Assembly: GCA_937988745.1 (NCBI GenBank) | Contig: CALKAR010000018.1 | Coordinates: 1-11,891, forward strand | Source: an uncultured Peptococcaceae bacterium | GTDB lineage: Bacteria > Bacillota > Limnochordia > Darwinibacteriales > Darwinibacteriaceae | DNA length: 11,891 nt | Direction: 5' to 3' | Part shown: positions 1 to 6,035 of the stretch, one piece after another | Layout of the letters: each line of letters begins with the position of its first letter | Position numbering within the stretch: the first letter of the stretch is position 1 | Notes under the pieces: model-generated | Database searches by the model: none | What the model was told of the DNA's origin: nothing | The model's input: only the letters and a program-made list of their open reading frames with translations | Translations under genes and position numbers: made by a program

Positions 1-1045
1 CTACTGGTGCCACGATATTCACTAGGTTGATGTTATACTGAGGTGGGCTGTAGAAGCGATGAAATCTAGAAAAGAGTCTTGCGGGCAAAATCTGTAAGAA
101 TAGGGGATCACGTTCGTTATTAGCAGGCGGCGCCTGAGCACCAACGCTGTACTGCCCGACCATGACAGGTTTGCTGCTCATGACTCGGACAGCTTCATCG
201 AAGAAGTCTTCGTAGAATTCGCCTGCATCAAGGTAAACAGTAATTGTGTTTGCGTTAGTACCGTCACTGATCTGCACCCGGGTTTCATCTTCACTGGCCA
301 ACACCCGGACAAGGTTTGCTGCACCGTTCAAGAGCGGCGGAACAAAGTATTCTCTTCTCCACATATCTACAGGAATGAGCTGTTCTACCAGGTAATCACA
401 GAAGGCTACTCCTGGTGGAACATCTGAACAGCGGCTTCCTCCAAAGACCGCAATCGGACGGCTGCTCCTGACTCTTGTCCCTGTTACATCGCGCAAGAAA
501 CCACAGCGATACTGCCACACCTCACCTTGGTTGAGAACTAGATTGATGGGAACACCCGGTTGACTACCTGCAAGGCTTTCACAGGATGGCGTAACAGTTA
601 CCTGTGTGTTATCCTCGACTGCAACAATTGTGAGCTGCGATGGTTCATCATTGCCAGGGAATCCTCGCGCACTGACACTTTCCTGGTAACCGAGGACAGT
701 GTAGTAGTCGCTGCCAAGCATATCGACTGGCAGCCCTAGATAGGCCTCAGTGCTGCCTAATACCCCCACCGTTCCACCGCGTAAGATTACGGTCACTGGC
801 CGCTCAGACGTAACGCGGATCCCCTTCTGCTCAATCATTTCACTGCTCTGTACCGCCGCGAAGTTTTCTGGAAGGAACACAATACCAGGCGCGCCGGGGC
901 CAGCGTTACCGGTGACGCTGAAACCCTGGCCCGGAATGGCTACCTCAAATGGCGTTTCCCTGGACGCGAGGATATAGAGTTCTGCATTTGGAGCCAAGTT
1001 GCCAGGATAAGCAAGCCAAAACAAGGTCCCACGGTTAGATGGCAT
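1..1045 (-). CDS. IgGFc-binding-domain surface-type protein, 3' end cut by window edge
   Basis: An uninterrupted reading frame runs from ATG at 1045 to the window edge, giving 348 codons with no stop seen, so the C-terminus is missing. A strong GAAAGGAG site lies just before the ATG. The product begins MPSNRGTLFWLAYPGN and has the conserved layout of the IgGFc-binding N-terminal domain: an early GTLFWLAYPGN block, a KGIRVTSERPV block near residue 75, LGLPVDMLGSDYYTV near 105, VEDNTQVTV near 145, a VFGGSRCSDVP..CDYLVEQL block near 205-225, and a later VMVGQYSVG. The family is named after the human mucin-like protein FCGBP and also occurs in bacterial surface proteins; its bacterial role is poorly known. 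Oddly, no N-terminal signal peptide is visible, and no better upstream start exists. It is probably the last sequenced gene of a cluster with the 52-residue protein (30-base gap) and the broken lipoprotein. The family match is from memory of the motif pattern. Confidence 0.8.
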   Translation of the reverse strand, partial: MPSNRGTLFWLAYPGNLAPNAELYILASRETPFEVAIPGQGFSVTGNAGPGAPGIVFLPENFAAVQSSEMIEQKGIRVTSERPVTVILRGGTVGVLGSTEAYLGLPVDMLGSDYYTVLGYQESVSARGFPGNDEPSQLTIVAVEDNTQVTVTPSCESLAGSQPGVPINLVLNQGEVWQYRCGFLRDVTGTRVRSSRPIAVFGGSRCSDVPPGVAFCDYLVEQLIPVDMWRREYFVPPLLNGAANLVRVLASEDETRVQISDGTNANTITVYLDAGEFYEDFFDEAVRVMSSKPVMVGQYSVGAQAPPANNERDPLFLQILPARLFSRFHRFYSPPQYNINLVNIVAPV

Positions 1046-1075
1046 ACTTTTCACTCCTTTCTATTCGGAACTTTT

Positions 1076-1234
1076 TCACTTACCGGCTTTCAGTTCATTA
1101 AGTGTTTTTTCCAGAGTACTAATATGCTGCTCCCACAGATCCTTTTGATCTGGATCCGCCCGCTCTAGCTCCCCTCTTGCTGTACGAAGCAGTTCCACAA
1201 GTTCCTTTACGCTCGGCTTCGCCGGTCTTTCCAT
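1076..1234 (-). CDS. Small charged, probably coiled-coil protein (52 aa)
   Basis: This short frame encodes 52 residues starting MERPAKPSVKELVELLRT and ending in TGA. An excellent AAGGAGG site precedes the ATG by about 7 bases. The composition is rich in Glu, Lys and Leu, with leucines and other hydrophobics at heptad-like spacing (VKELVELL, LWEQHISTLEKTLNEL), suggesting one or two amphipathic helices. There is no signal peptide and no cysteine. It sits 27 bases after the stop of the broken lipoprotein gene and 30 bases before the IgGFc-domain gene, so it should be cotranscribed with them. I do not recognise a family. It could be a small cytoplasmic partner of the neighbouring protein, but nothing in the sequence proves this. 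Confidence 0.7.
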   Translation of the reverse strand: MERPAKPSVKELVELLRTARGELERADPDQKDLWEQHISTLEKTLNELKAGK

Positions 1235-1261
1235 GACACACCCTCCTTCTTGTCGATTGTC

Positions 1262-2554
1262 CTAAAACAGCGTACGTACCAGCATTAGAGCTGTGCTAGG
1301 ATCAAATGCGCATTCTGGGGTAGACATAAAAAAACCAGCCCCTTCATAGGAGCTGGCTACACACGTTTGACGAAAAAAAGTTCTCACCAATATGACTGTC
1401 TGCATTCCATCGGCTTCAAGCACCCATTCCAGCCACATTCCAGTGACTTCACCCGTCTCGTTCGTCTCCAACTCAATGAGCGGCTTCACTGCATAATCTT
1501 TGGGAGGGCTGCCATCCGGATTGCCTACCAAGAAATGAGCTAGTTCATCACCAGTATCATGATCGAGAAGTGTATACCATCCCAACTGCAAACCGTCTTG
1601 AGCATAGTAACCCCACTTTATTGCACTGCCTTCCCCGAAGTTTCCGAATTGGTCTTGTAATGTATCCGATGGTGTCCTAAAGATAAAATCGGTGCTACCA
1701 TCCTCAGTGTAGACATAGAGTGCTGTATATGAGTACTGCAGATCGGCTGCAGTCAGCATTCCGTTAAGAACTGATTCTCTAGGTCCCACATAGCAATAAC
1801 ATATGGAGGCGTAATAGTAGTCCTCATTGTTGCGGTAATTCAGATAGTCATTAAGAATTAGCGGCATGTATTCCTTATAGTAGTCCGTTGTCACCATCTC
1901 ATCCACCACATAGCTGGGAAAAGCATCCCAGTTATCCTCCAAGCTCTTACTTGCTTTTGCTTGCCAAGAGCCCAACTCAACTGTTCCGAAGTCTAGAGCC
2001 CCCTGCAGTTCCATGAGCGGAAAGTGTGACACTGTTGTATGCCTAACATCCATGGTAATCACAGCTTGGATATGCTCAGACCGGTCAGAAAGTGTTGGGT
2101 TGACCACAAGAAGTACGTAATCATCAGCCGGACTGCGGAACTGACTGCCTCCAAAGGAGAACTCGCCGTCAACAGAGACTTCAACCACAGTACGCAACCT
2201 TTCTACGCTACCCTGAGAGATACTGCCATCACCATAGCGAATCGGCAAAACCCATATCTGGTAGTCAGTCCAATCCGAATCTACGGGAGTCTGGCCCTGT
2301 TCCCATACGAGCTTTCCTACGACAACAGGCTCGAATGCATCAGCAAATACTGGACCTGCTAAAGGCCCGCCTAATCCGCTCGAGTTGATGGCCTGCACCC
2401 AGTAGAAGTATGTTCCTGAAGTGTCCACGTCCTGGTCCACGAAGCCGTTTCCGTTGATCATGTGATCAGTAAGGAGCCGTTTGGAACTTCCCGGGTGGTA
2501 CCTCCAGCGAAATGATGATGACCAAATCACCCTGGCTAAGGCTCTTCGCATCAA
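1262..2554 (-). CDS. C-terminal fragment of the broken lipoprotein: FN3-like end plus unknown domain
   Basis: The open frame can begin at 2554, but its first 20 residues (Arg/Trp/Ser-rich) overlap the middle fragment in another frame and look non-coding. Coding-like sequence begins near SSKRLLTDHM. Residues about 30-75 resemble the second half of a fibronectin type III domain (FVDQDVDTSGTYFYWVQA, then INSSGLGGP). The remaining 350 or so residues are acidic and rich in Tyr and Trp, with no family I recognise; notable stretches are NEDYYYASICYCYVGP and MWLEWVLEADGMQTVILV. It ends in TAG, 27 bases before the 52-residue gene. Without the upstream pieces it has no signal peptide and would not be exported. 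An internal ATG (2462, MINGNGF) also lacks a good ribosome site. Confidence 0.5.
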   Translation of the reverse strand: MMRRALARVIWSSSFRWRYHPGSSKRLLTDHMINGNGFVDQDVDTSGTYFYWVQAINSSGLGGPLAGPVFADAFEPVVVGKLVWEQGQTPVDSDWTDYQIWVLPIRYGDGSISQGSVERLRTVVEVSVDGEFSFGGSQFRSPADDYVLLVVNPTLSDRSEHIQAVITMDVRHTTVSHFPLMELQGALDFGTVELGSWQAKASKSLEDNWDAFPSYVVDEMVTTDYYKEYMPLILNDYLNYRNNEDYYYASICYCYVGPRESVLNGMLTAADLQYSYTALYVYTEDGSTDFIFRTPSDTLQDQFGNFGEGSAIKWGYYAQDGLQLGWYTLLDHDTGDELAHFLVGNPDGSPPKDYAVKPLIELETNETGEVTGMWLEWVLEADGMQTVILVRTFFRQTCVASSYEGAGFFMSTPECAFDPSTALMLVRTLF

Positions 2555-2828
2555 CCTGGGCGGTAATCGCTCGGCCAGGCAGAACCTGTATGACCTCTTC
2601 GCCAGACGCTATTACTGTTCCATCTTTATGTAAGGCGACCCTGATTGCCCAAGAGGTAGGGGTCAGTTGGTCAAAAACTGCCTTCCCTTCATTTCCGTTA
2701 AACTCCAGTTCTTTCTCAAACGCGCTGCCCGCCGGATTGACTAAGGTGACAGTACCTAATGTCACATCGTCAGTCACAGGCACGGTAACAGTTAATGAAC
2801 CTGGTTCTAGCCCCAAGTCTACTTCCAC
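2466..2828 (-). CDS. Middle fragment of the broken lipoprotein gene (120 aa open frame)
   Basis: This frame is in phase with the upstream lipoprotein piece; homologous-looking sequence actually resumes at 2846, right after the TAA. The GTG at 2828 is just the first possible start codon and codes for an ordinary Val inside ATVEVDL. It has no convincing ribosome site, so independent translation is doubtful. The content is the second Ig-like repeat (GSLTVTVPVTDDVTL ... PTSWAIRVALHKDGTVIASG ... GRAITAQVDA). Coding sense is lost after about LEVPPG near 2495, where the neighbouring frame takes over. The last dozen residues are probably out-of-frame readthrough. Confidence 0.45.
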   Translation of the reverse strand: MEVDLGLEPGSLTVTVPVTDDVTLGTVTLVNPAGSAFEKELEFNGNEGKAVFDQLTPTSWAIRVALHKDGTVIASGEEVIQVLPGRAITAQVDAKSLSQGDLVIIISLEVPPGKFQTAPY

Positions 2829-2846
2829 GGTAGCTCTCTTACCAGC

Positions 2847-3194
2847 TTATACCGCCGCGGAAGATGAACCCTTGTATACGGTGTACGCTTCGTCATCCAG
2901 GATCCCTACTTCAACCTGCCAAAGACCAGGTCTTAGGCCTTCAAACGCAACCGATGCAGCACCACCCTGGATCAACGCCTCCTGACCAAGAGTCTCCTTC
3001 CCCGACTTGATTTCTACCCTTACCGAACGCAGCCTTAAATCCATGTTTTGCGGGCTTACCTGCGGGACATCGAAGCTAACCACCAGCTCACCCGTTGTTT
3101 TGTAGGACTGCTTTATTCCGCTTCCTCCAAAGCATCCTGTCAGAAGAACCGCCAAAAGGGCAAAAGCAGCGAGTCTAGTAATCCGACGTTGCAA
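2847..3194 (-). CDS. Lipoprotein, N-terminal fragment of the broken gene (115 aa)
   Basis: This is the 5' piece of the broken gene at 1262-3194. It starts at TTG (3194), because an in-frame TGA lies two codons upstream (3 codons before the start, at 3201-3203) and no ATG/GTG is available near the signal sequence; the upstream GAGAGG is only a weak ribosome site. The product has a classic lipoprotein signal: basic QRRITR, hydrophobic LAAFALLAVL, then lipobox LTGC with the lipidated Cys at residue 21. A beta-rich Ig-like repeat follows (LVVSFDVP ... LRPGLWQVEVGI). The TAA stop truncates it in the middle of the repeat. If translated alone it would give a short membrane-anchored lipoprotein. Confidence 0.6.
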   Translation of the reverse strand: MQRRITRLAAFALLAVLLTGCFGGSGIKQSYKTTGELVVSFDVPQVSPQNMDLRLRSVRVEIKSGKETLGQEALIQGGAASVAFEGLRPGLWQVEVGILDDEAYTVYKGSSSAAV

Positions 3195-3421
3195 AGCCTC
3201 TCACGCTGCTTAGCGAATCCGTAATTGTTCTAAAACATTCCCCGACATCTTGGCAATTCCTGCTATCTGATTCGTACATGTACGCAAGAACAGGAGCTTT
3301 GCGTTTCCAATATCTAGATTTCCACGTATGTTTGAGGGAAAGATTGGAACACTAGACATGAAAACCCATTGGGAGGCGGGGCGGTCTGAGAAGAACAAGA
3401 GTATCTAAAGGAGGATGAAGT
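3195..3421. other. Divergent intergenic region with palindrome and two-tier inverted repeat
   Basis: This 227-base region separates the minus-strand lipoprotein gene from the plus-strand secreted-protein gene. It contains the perfect 12-base palindrome CGTACATGTACG at 3273-3284. It also holds a nested inverted repeat: TTCCAAT (3305-3311) pairs with ATTGGAA (3343-3349), enclosing TTTCC (3319-3323) paired with GGAAA (3337-3341). No T-run follows, so it is not a terminator. I found no convincing plus-strand promoter and no riboswitch family I can name. Confidence 0.4.
3227..3256 (-). promoter_or_regulatory. Possible promoter for the lipoprotein cluster
   Basis: On the minus strand, TTGCCA (5 of 6 matches to the -35 consensus) is followed after 18 bases by TAGAAC (4 of 6 to the -10). 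This would place the transcription start near 3220, about 25 bases ahead of the TTG start. Spacing is one base longer than ideal. It is a pattern match only. Confidence 0.3.
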
Positions 3422-3952
3422 ATGAAAAAACTCGTTCCTATAATGGTCTTCGTTTTAGCAATTGCACTTAGTACGGGTGTTCTGGCTAGTGACGTTGAGG
3501 ACAAGATGGTTGTTAATCTGGGGATTATGCCATACATCACAGTAGACCTCGTAGACAACCTAGACTTCGGGCAAATCGATTTTGGCGATAACATAGGATT
3601 CGGCAGTCGAACTTTATCAACAGACATGACAATCAAATCGAATGATGACATTGTTATTATGTTTGAGTCCATTGGATTCGCTGATATGAATGGAGAGAGT
3701 ATTCCCCTACTCAACAAATGGGTCCAATATGAGATTTATACCGGTCCAGCGTCCTCCCGATCCGACATATTTGACGCTGGAGGCAGTATGAAGAAGGAGC
3801 TTAAATGGGACGGCGATTCACACGATTTCACCATAAATGTTCACTTCCTAAGGACAGACGACCAGCAGATAGATGCAAGAGAGAAGTGGCAGCAGATTCG
3901 TGCCCTCAATTACTATGACGTATTGATAGTGACAGTTTCTTCTGAACTGTAG
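3422..3952 (+). CDS. Secreted protein of unknown function (176 aa)
   Basis: The ATG is preceded by a near-perfect AAAGGAGGATGAAGT ribosome site. Residues 1-23 form a Sec signal peptide (MKK, hydrophobic LVPIMVFVLAIALSTGVLA) with likely cleavage after VLA. The mature part is about 153 residues, acidic, without cysteine, and has alternating hydrophobic patterns suggesting a beta-sandwich. It includes an Asp/Gly/Phe-rich run near residues 41-63 (VDNLDFGQIDFGDNIGFG) and ends with a possible strand DVLIVTVSSEL. There is no lipobox, sortase motif or C-terminal membrane anchor. It is transcribed divergently from the surface-protein cluster, and a terminator lies directly downstream. I do not recognise the family. 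The overall look (signal peptide, DFG-type early strand, beta-rich body) is reminiscent of small pilin-like or WxL-like secreted proteins, but this is a guess. Confidence 0.75.
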   Translation: MKKLVPIMVFVLAIALSTGVLASDVEDKMVVNLGIMPYITVDLVDNLDFGQIDFGDNIGFGSRTLSTDMTIKSNDDIVIMFESIGFADMNGESIPLLNKWVQYEIYTGPASSRSDIFDAGGSMKKELKWDGDSHDFTINVHFLRTDDQQIDAREKWQQIRALNYYDVLIVTVSSEL

Positions 3953-3971
3953 AGACTATGTGGCCCCGCCA

Positions 3972-4009
3972 AAAAGCGCCAGCCCCACATTTGTGAGACT
4001 GGCGCTTTT
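3972..4009. terminator. Bidirectional rho-independent terminator
   Basis: AAAAGCGCCAG (3972-3982) and CTGGCGCTTTT (3999-4009) form a perfect 11-bp stem around a 16-base loop. Because the stem ends in A-T pairs, a T-run follows the hairpin on both strands. It lies 20 bases after the stop of the secreted-protein gene and directly after the stop of the glycerate kinase gene, so it can serve both convergent transcripts. Confidence 0.85.
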
Positions 4010-4010
4010 C

Positions 4011-5141
4011 TTATCTACCTTTCCACAATCTCATAACCTGCTCTGCTTGAAATTCCAACAGCTCTGCAGTCTGTTCCATCGACTCTGCTAGAGTCATGGG
4101 GCCGTTGGCTATAGCAAAGCAAGCCGTAATACCTTCATCATGCACAGCTTCTATATCCAGAGCCACCGAACCAGCCAGGACCACTACTGGGACCTCCATC
4201 GGTTTGCACGCTCGAGCCACACCAATGGGTACCTTCCCATAAGCCGATTGAGCATCAAACTTCCCTTCGCCGGTGAACACCAAATCAGCAGTGTCAGCTT
4301 CCGCCCGGAAGTTGACCGTATTCAGTACCAGCTCAATTCCGGAAACGAGCTCACCTTTTAGGAAGGCTAATAATCCTGCTCCTAACCCTCCGGCGGCGCC
4401 GGCACCAGGAACATGTTCCACATCGATCCCCAAGTCTTTCCGAATTACTTCCGCGTAGTTGGCCAGTGCCTTGTCAAGCTGTTCCACCATCTCAGGTGTT
4501 GCACCCTTCTGCGGGCCATAAACAGCCGATGCGCCCTGCGGCCCTGTGAGAGGATTTGTCACATCACAAGCGACTTGAATCTTCACCTCGCTGATCCTTG
4601 AGTCTAGCCCAGAGATATCAATTGAGGCAAGGCGTGCAAGTTCTGCACCACCCAATCCTACTTCCTCTCCTACATCATCGAGCAGTTGGACGCCTAAAGC
4701 CTGAGCCATCCCCGCTCCCCCATCATTGGTCGCACTGCCGCCCAAACCGATGATCAAGTTAATGCAGCCCAAGTCTAGCGCCAAGCGGATCAGTTCTCCC
4801 GTCCCGTATGTTGTCGTCAGGAGCGGGTTGCGCTTTTCCTCCGGTATCAAGGTGAGTCCCGAGGCCTGCGCCATTTCAATTACAGCAGTCTCACCATCTC
4901 CTAAGACACCCAGTTTCGCCCACACTGGTTCCCCTAAAGGGCCTTTTACCTGAAGTTCATGGTAGGTACCTTCAGTGGCTTCCACCAGCGCTTCCACCAA
5001 GCCTTCGCCCCCATCAGATAGAGGCACAAGCACTGTTTCGCAGTTTGGTACGGCCCGTTTCACACCCCGCTCGACAGCCTGAGCAACTTCCCAGGCAGAC
5101 AAACTACCCTTGAAAGAGTCAGGTGCAATTACAACGCGCAA
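4011..5141 (-). CDS. glxK: Glycerate kinase (GlxK/GarK family)
   Basis: This enzyme phosphorylates D-glycerate with ATP, feeding it into lower glycolysis; the family mostly makes 2-phosphoglycerate. The 376-residue length is normal for the glycerate kinase family (PF02595 type). Recognisable motifs in order are the N-terminal VIAPDSFKGSLSA (residues 4-16), LSDGGEG (41-47), GLGGSATNDGG (132-142) and FTGEGKFDAQSAYGK in the C-terminal third. The start is TTG at 5141, directly after the galU TAA with no gap; GGAGG lies 11 bases upstream inside galU, so translation is probably coupled. It is the last gene of the alaR-alaT-galU-glxK operon and ends at the bidirectional terminator. The family is clear; the exact phosphorylated position of glycerate cannot be read from the sequence. 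Confidence 0.92.
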   Translation of the reverse strand: MRVVIAPDSFKGSLSAWEVAQAVERGVKRAVPNCETVLVPLSDGGEGLVEALVEATEGTYHELQVKGPLGEPVWAKLGVLGDGETAVIEMAQASGLTLIPEEKRNPLLTTTYGTGELIRLALDLGCINLIIGLGGSATNDGGAGMAQALGVQLLDDVGEEVGLGGAELARLASIDISGLDSRISEVKIQVACDVTNPLTGPQGASAVYGPQKGATPEMVEQLDKALANYAEVIRKDLGIDVEHVPGAGAAGGLGAGLLAFLKGELVSGIELVLNTVNFRAEADTADLVFTGEGKFDAQSAYGKVPIGVARACKPMEVPVVVLAGSVALDIEAVHDEGITACFAIANGPMTLAESMEQTAELLEFQAEQVMRLWKGR

Positions 5142-6029
5142 TTAGACCGAAACCTCCACATCGGCTTCCATCAGCTTGTGCAGATAGTCCCGAAATGCCA
5201 TGCCTAAGTCAGAGCGTTTGAGGGCTAGTTCCACGGTGGCCTGCAGGAAACCGAGCTTGTCACCGACATCATAGCGGCGCCCCACGAAGTCCAAGGCATA
5301 CATGGATTGCTGCGTTAGAAGCGTTTTAAGGGCATCGGTGAGCTGAATTTCACCACCCTTACCAGGCTGGGTTTGGGCTAAAATGGGGAAAATCTCTGGA
5401 GTAATTATGTACCTTCCCAAAATCGCCACGTTAGTGGGCGCCTCTTCGGGAGCAGGCTTTTCAACCAAATCTGTAACCTTGTAGAAATCATCTTTCAGCT
5501 GCTCGCCAGCAATGATCCCATACTTGCTCACATCTTCTTTGGGAACCGTTTGGACGCCAAGAATGCTGGAACCTGTCTTCTCGTAAGCATCAATCAACTG
5601 CTTCAGGCAGGGATAATCTGGGTTGTAGACTACATCATCACCTAAGAGGACAGCGAAAGGTTCGTTCCCCACGAAGCTTTCAGCACAGGCGATCGCATGC
5701 CCTAATCCTCTAGCTTCATGCTGGCGCACATAGAAGATTTCCGCCAAGTTAGTGATCGCCTGCATTTCTGCCAGCAGTTCGTCCTGTCCTCGAGACGCAA
5801 GATGCACTTCCAACTCTACAGCGCGGTCGAAGTGGTTTTCCAGCGCACTCTTTCCCCGGCCGGTAATGACCAAAATCTGTTCAATCCCCGACTGCACTGC
5901 TTCCTCAATTATGTACTGGATAGTGGGCTTGTCCACAAGGGGCAGCATTTCTTTGGGAACCGCCTTCGTTGCTGGCAAAAACCTTGTTCCCAAACCTGCT
6001 GCAGGAATTACCGCTTTTCTGATTTTCAC
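5142..6029 (-). CDS. galU: UTP--glucose-1-phosphate uridylyltransferase GalU
   Basis: GalU makes UDP-glucose from UTP and glucose-1-phosphate in the cytoplasm, supplying glycolipid, teichoic acid, capsule or galactose pathways. The 295-residue length fits bacterial GalU. The N-terminal nucleotide-binding signature AVIPAAGLGTRFLPATKAVP (residues 6-25) with the following KEMLPLVDKPTIQYI is intact. Also present are AVLLGDDVV near 130, LVEKPAPEEAPTN near 190, GRYIITPEIF, and GGEIQLTDAL near 225. The start is GTG at 6029, preceded by AAGGA about 9 bases upstream, and only 6 bases follow the aminotransferase stop. Placement between an aminotransferase and glycerate kinase is not a classic GalU context and may simply be a metabolic operon. 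No truncation is seen. Confidence 0.95.
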   Translation of the reverse strand: MKIRKAVIPAAGLGTRFLPATKAVPKEMLPLVDKPTIQYIIEEAVQSGIEQILVITGRGKSALENHFDRAVELEVHLASRGQDELLAEMQAITNLAEIFYVRQHEARGLGHAIACAESFVGNEPFAVLLGDDVVYNPDYPCLKQLIDAYEKTGSSILGVQTVPKEDVSKYGIIAGEQLKDDFYKVTDLVEKPAPEEAPTNVAILGRYIITPEIFPILAQTQPGKGGEIQLTDALKTLLTQQSMYALDFVGRRYDVGDKLGFLQATVELALKRSDLGMAFRDYLHKLMEADVEVSV

Positions 6030-6035
6030 CGCTCG

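Larger units (their letters stand above)
1262..3194 (-). pseudogene. Broken lipoprotein gene with Ig-like and fibronectin-III-like segments
   Basis: Three consecutive minus-strand reading frames appear to be pieces of one gene. The N-terminal piece (3194-2847) is a lipoprotein with two-repeat architecture. It ends at an in-frame TAA (2849-2847), after which the same frame continues directly as AGKRATVEVDLGLEPG. Repeat 1 (residues about 34 onward) aligns with repeat 2: LRPGLWQVEVGI matches LTPTSWAIRVAL, and AV*AGKRATVEVDL matches QVLPGRAITAQVDA. The stop therefore falls inside a repeat, not at its natural end. The second break is near 2485-2500, where the frame changes from LEVPPGK to a frame reading SSKRLLTDHMINGNGF. 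The latter looks like the second half of an FN3 domain (GTYFYWVQAINSSG), and the expected first half of about 35-40 residues is absent, so a deletion with frameshift is likely. Assembly or sequencing error is the alternative. Confidence 0.65.

Noticed and set aside
2512..2985. 157-residue plus-strand open frame antisense to the lipoprotein gene
   Set aside because: No ribosome site, low-complexity Ser/Thr/Pro content typical of antisense frames, and the minus strand carries clear lipoprotein and repeat signals.
3251..3264. Possible sigma-54 promoter (TGGCA ... TGC)
   Set aside because: The distance between the GG and GC elements is 8 bases instead of the required 10.
3210..3398. 62-residue minus-strand open frame in the divergent intergenic region
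   Set aside because: It needs a TTG start with no ribosome site, shows no recognisable pattern, and fills a region expected to hold promoters.
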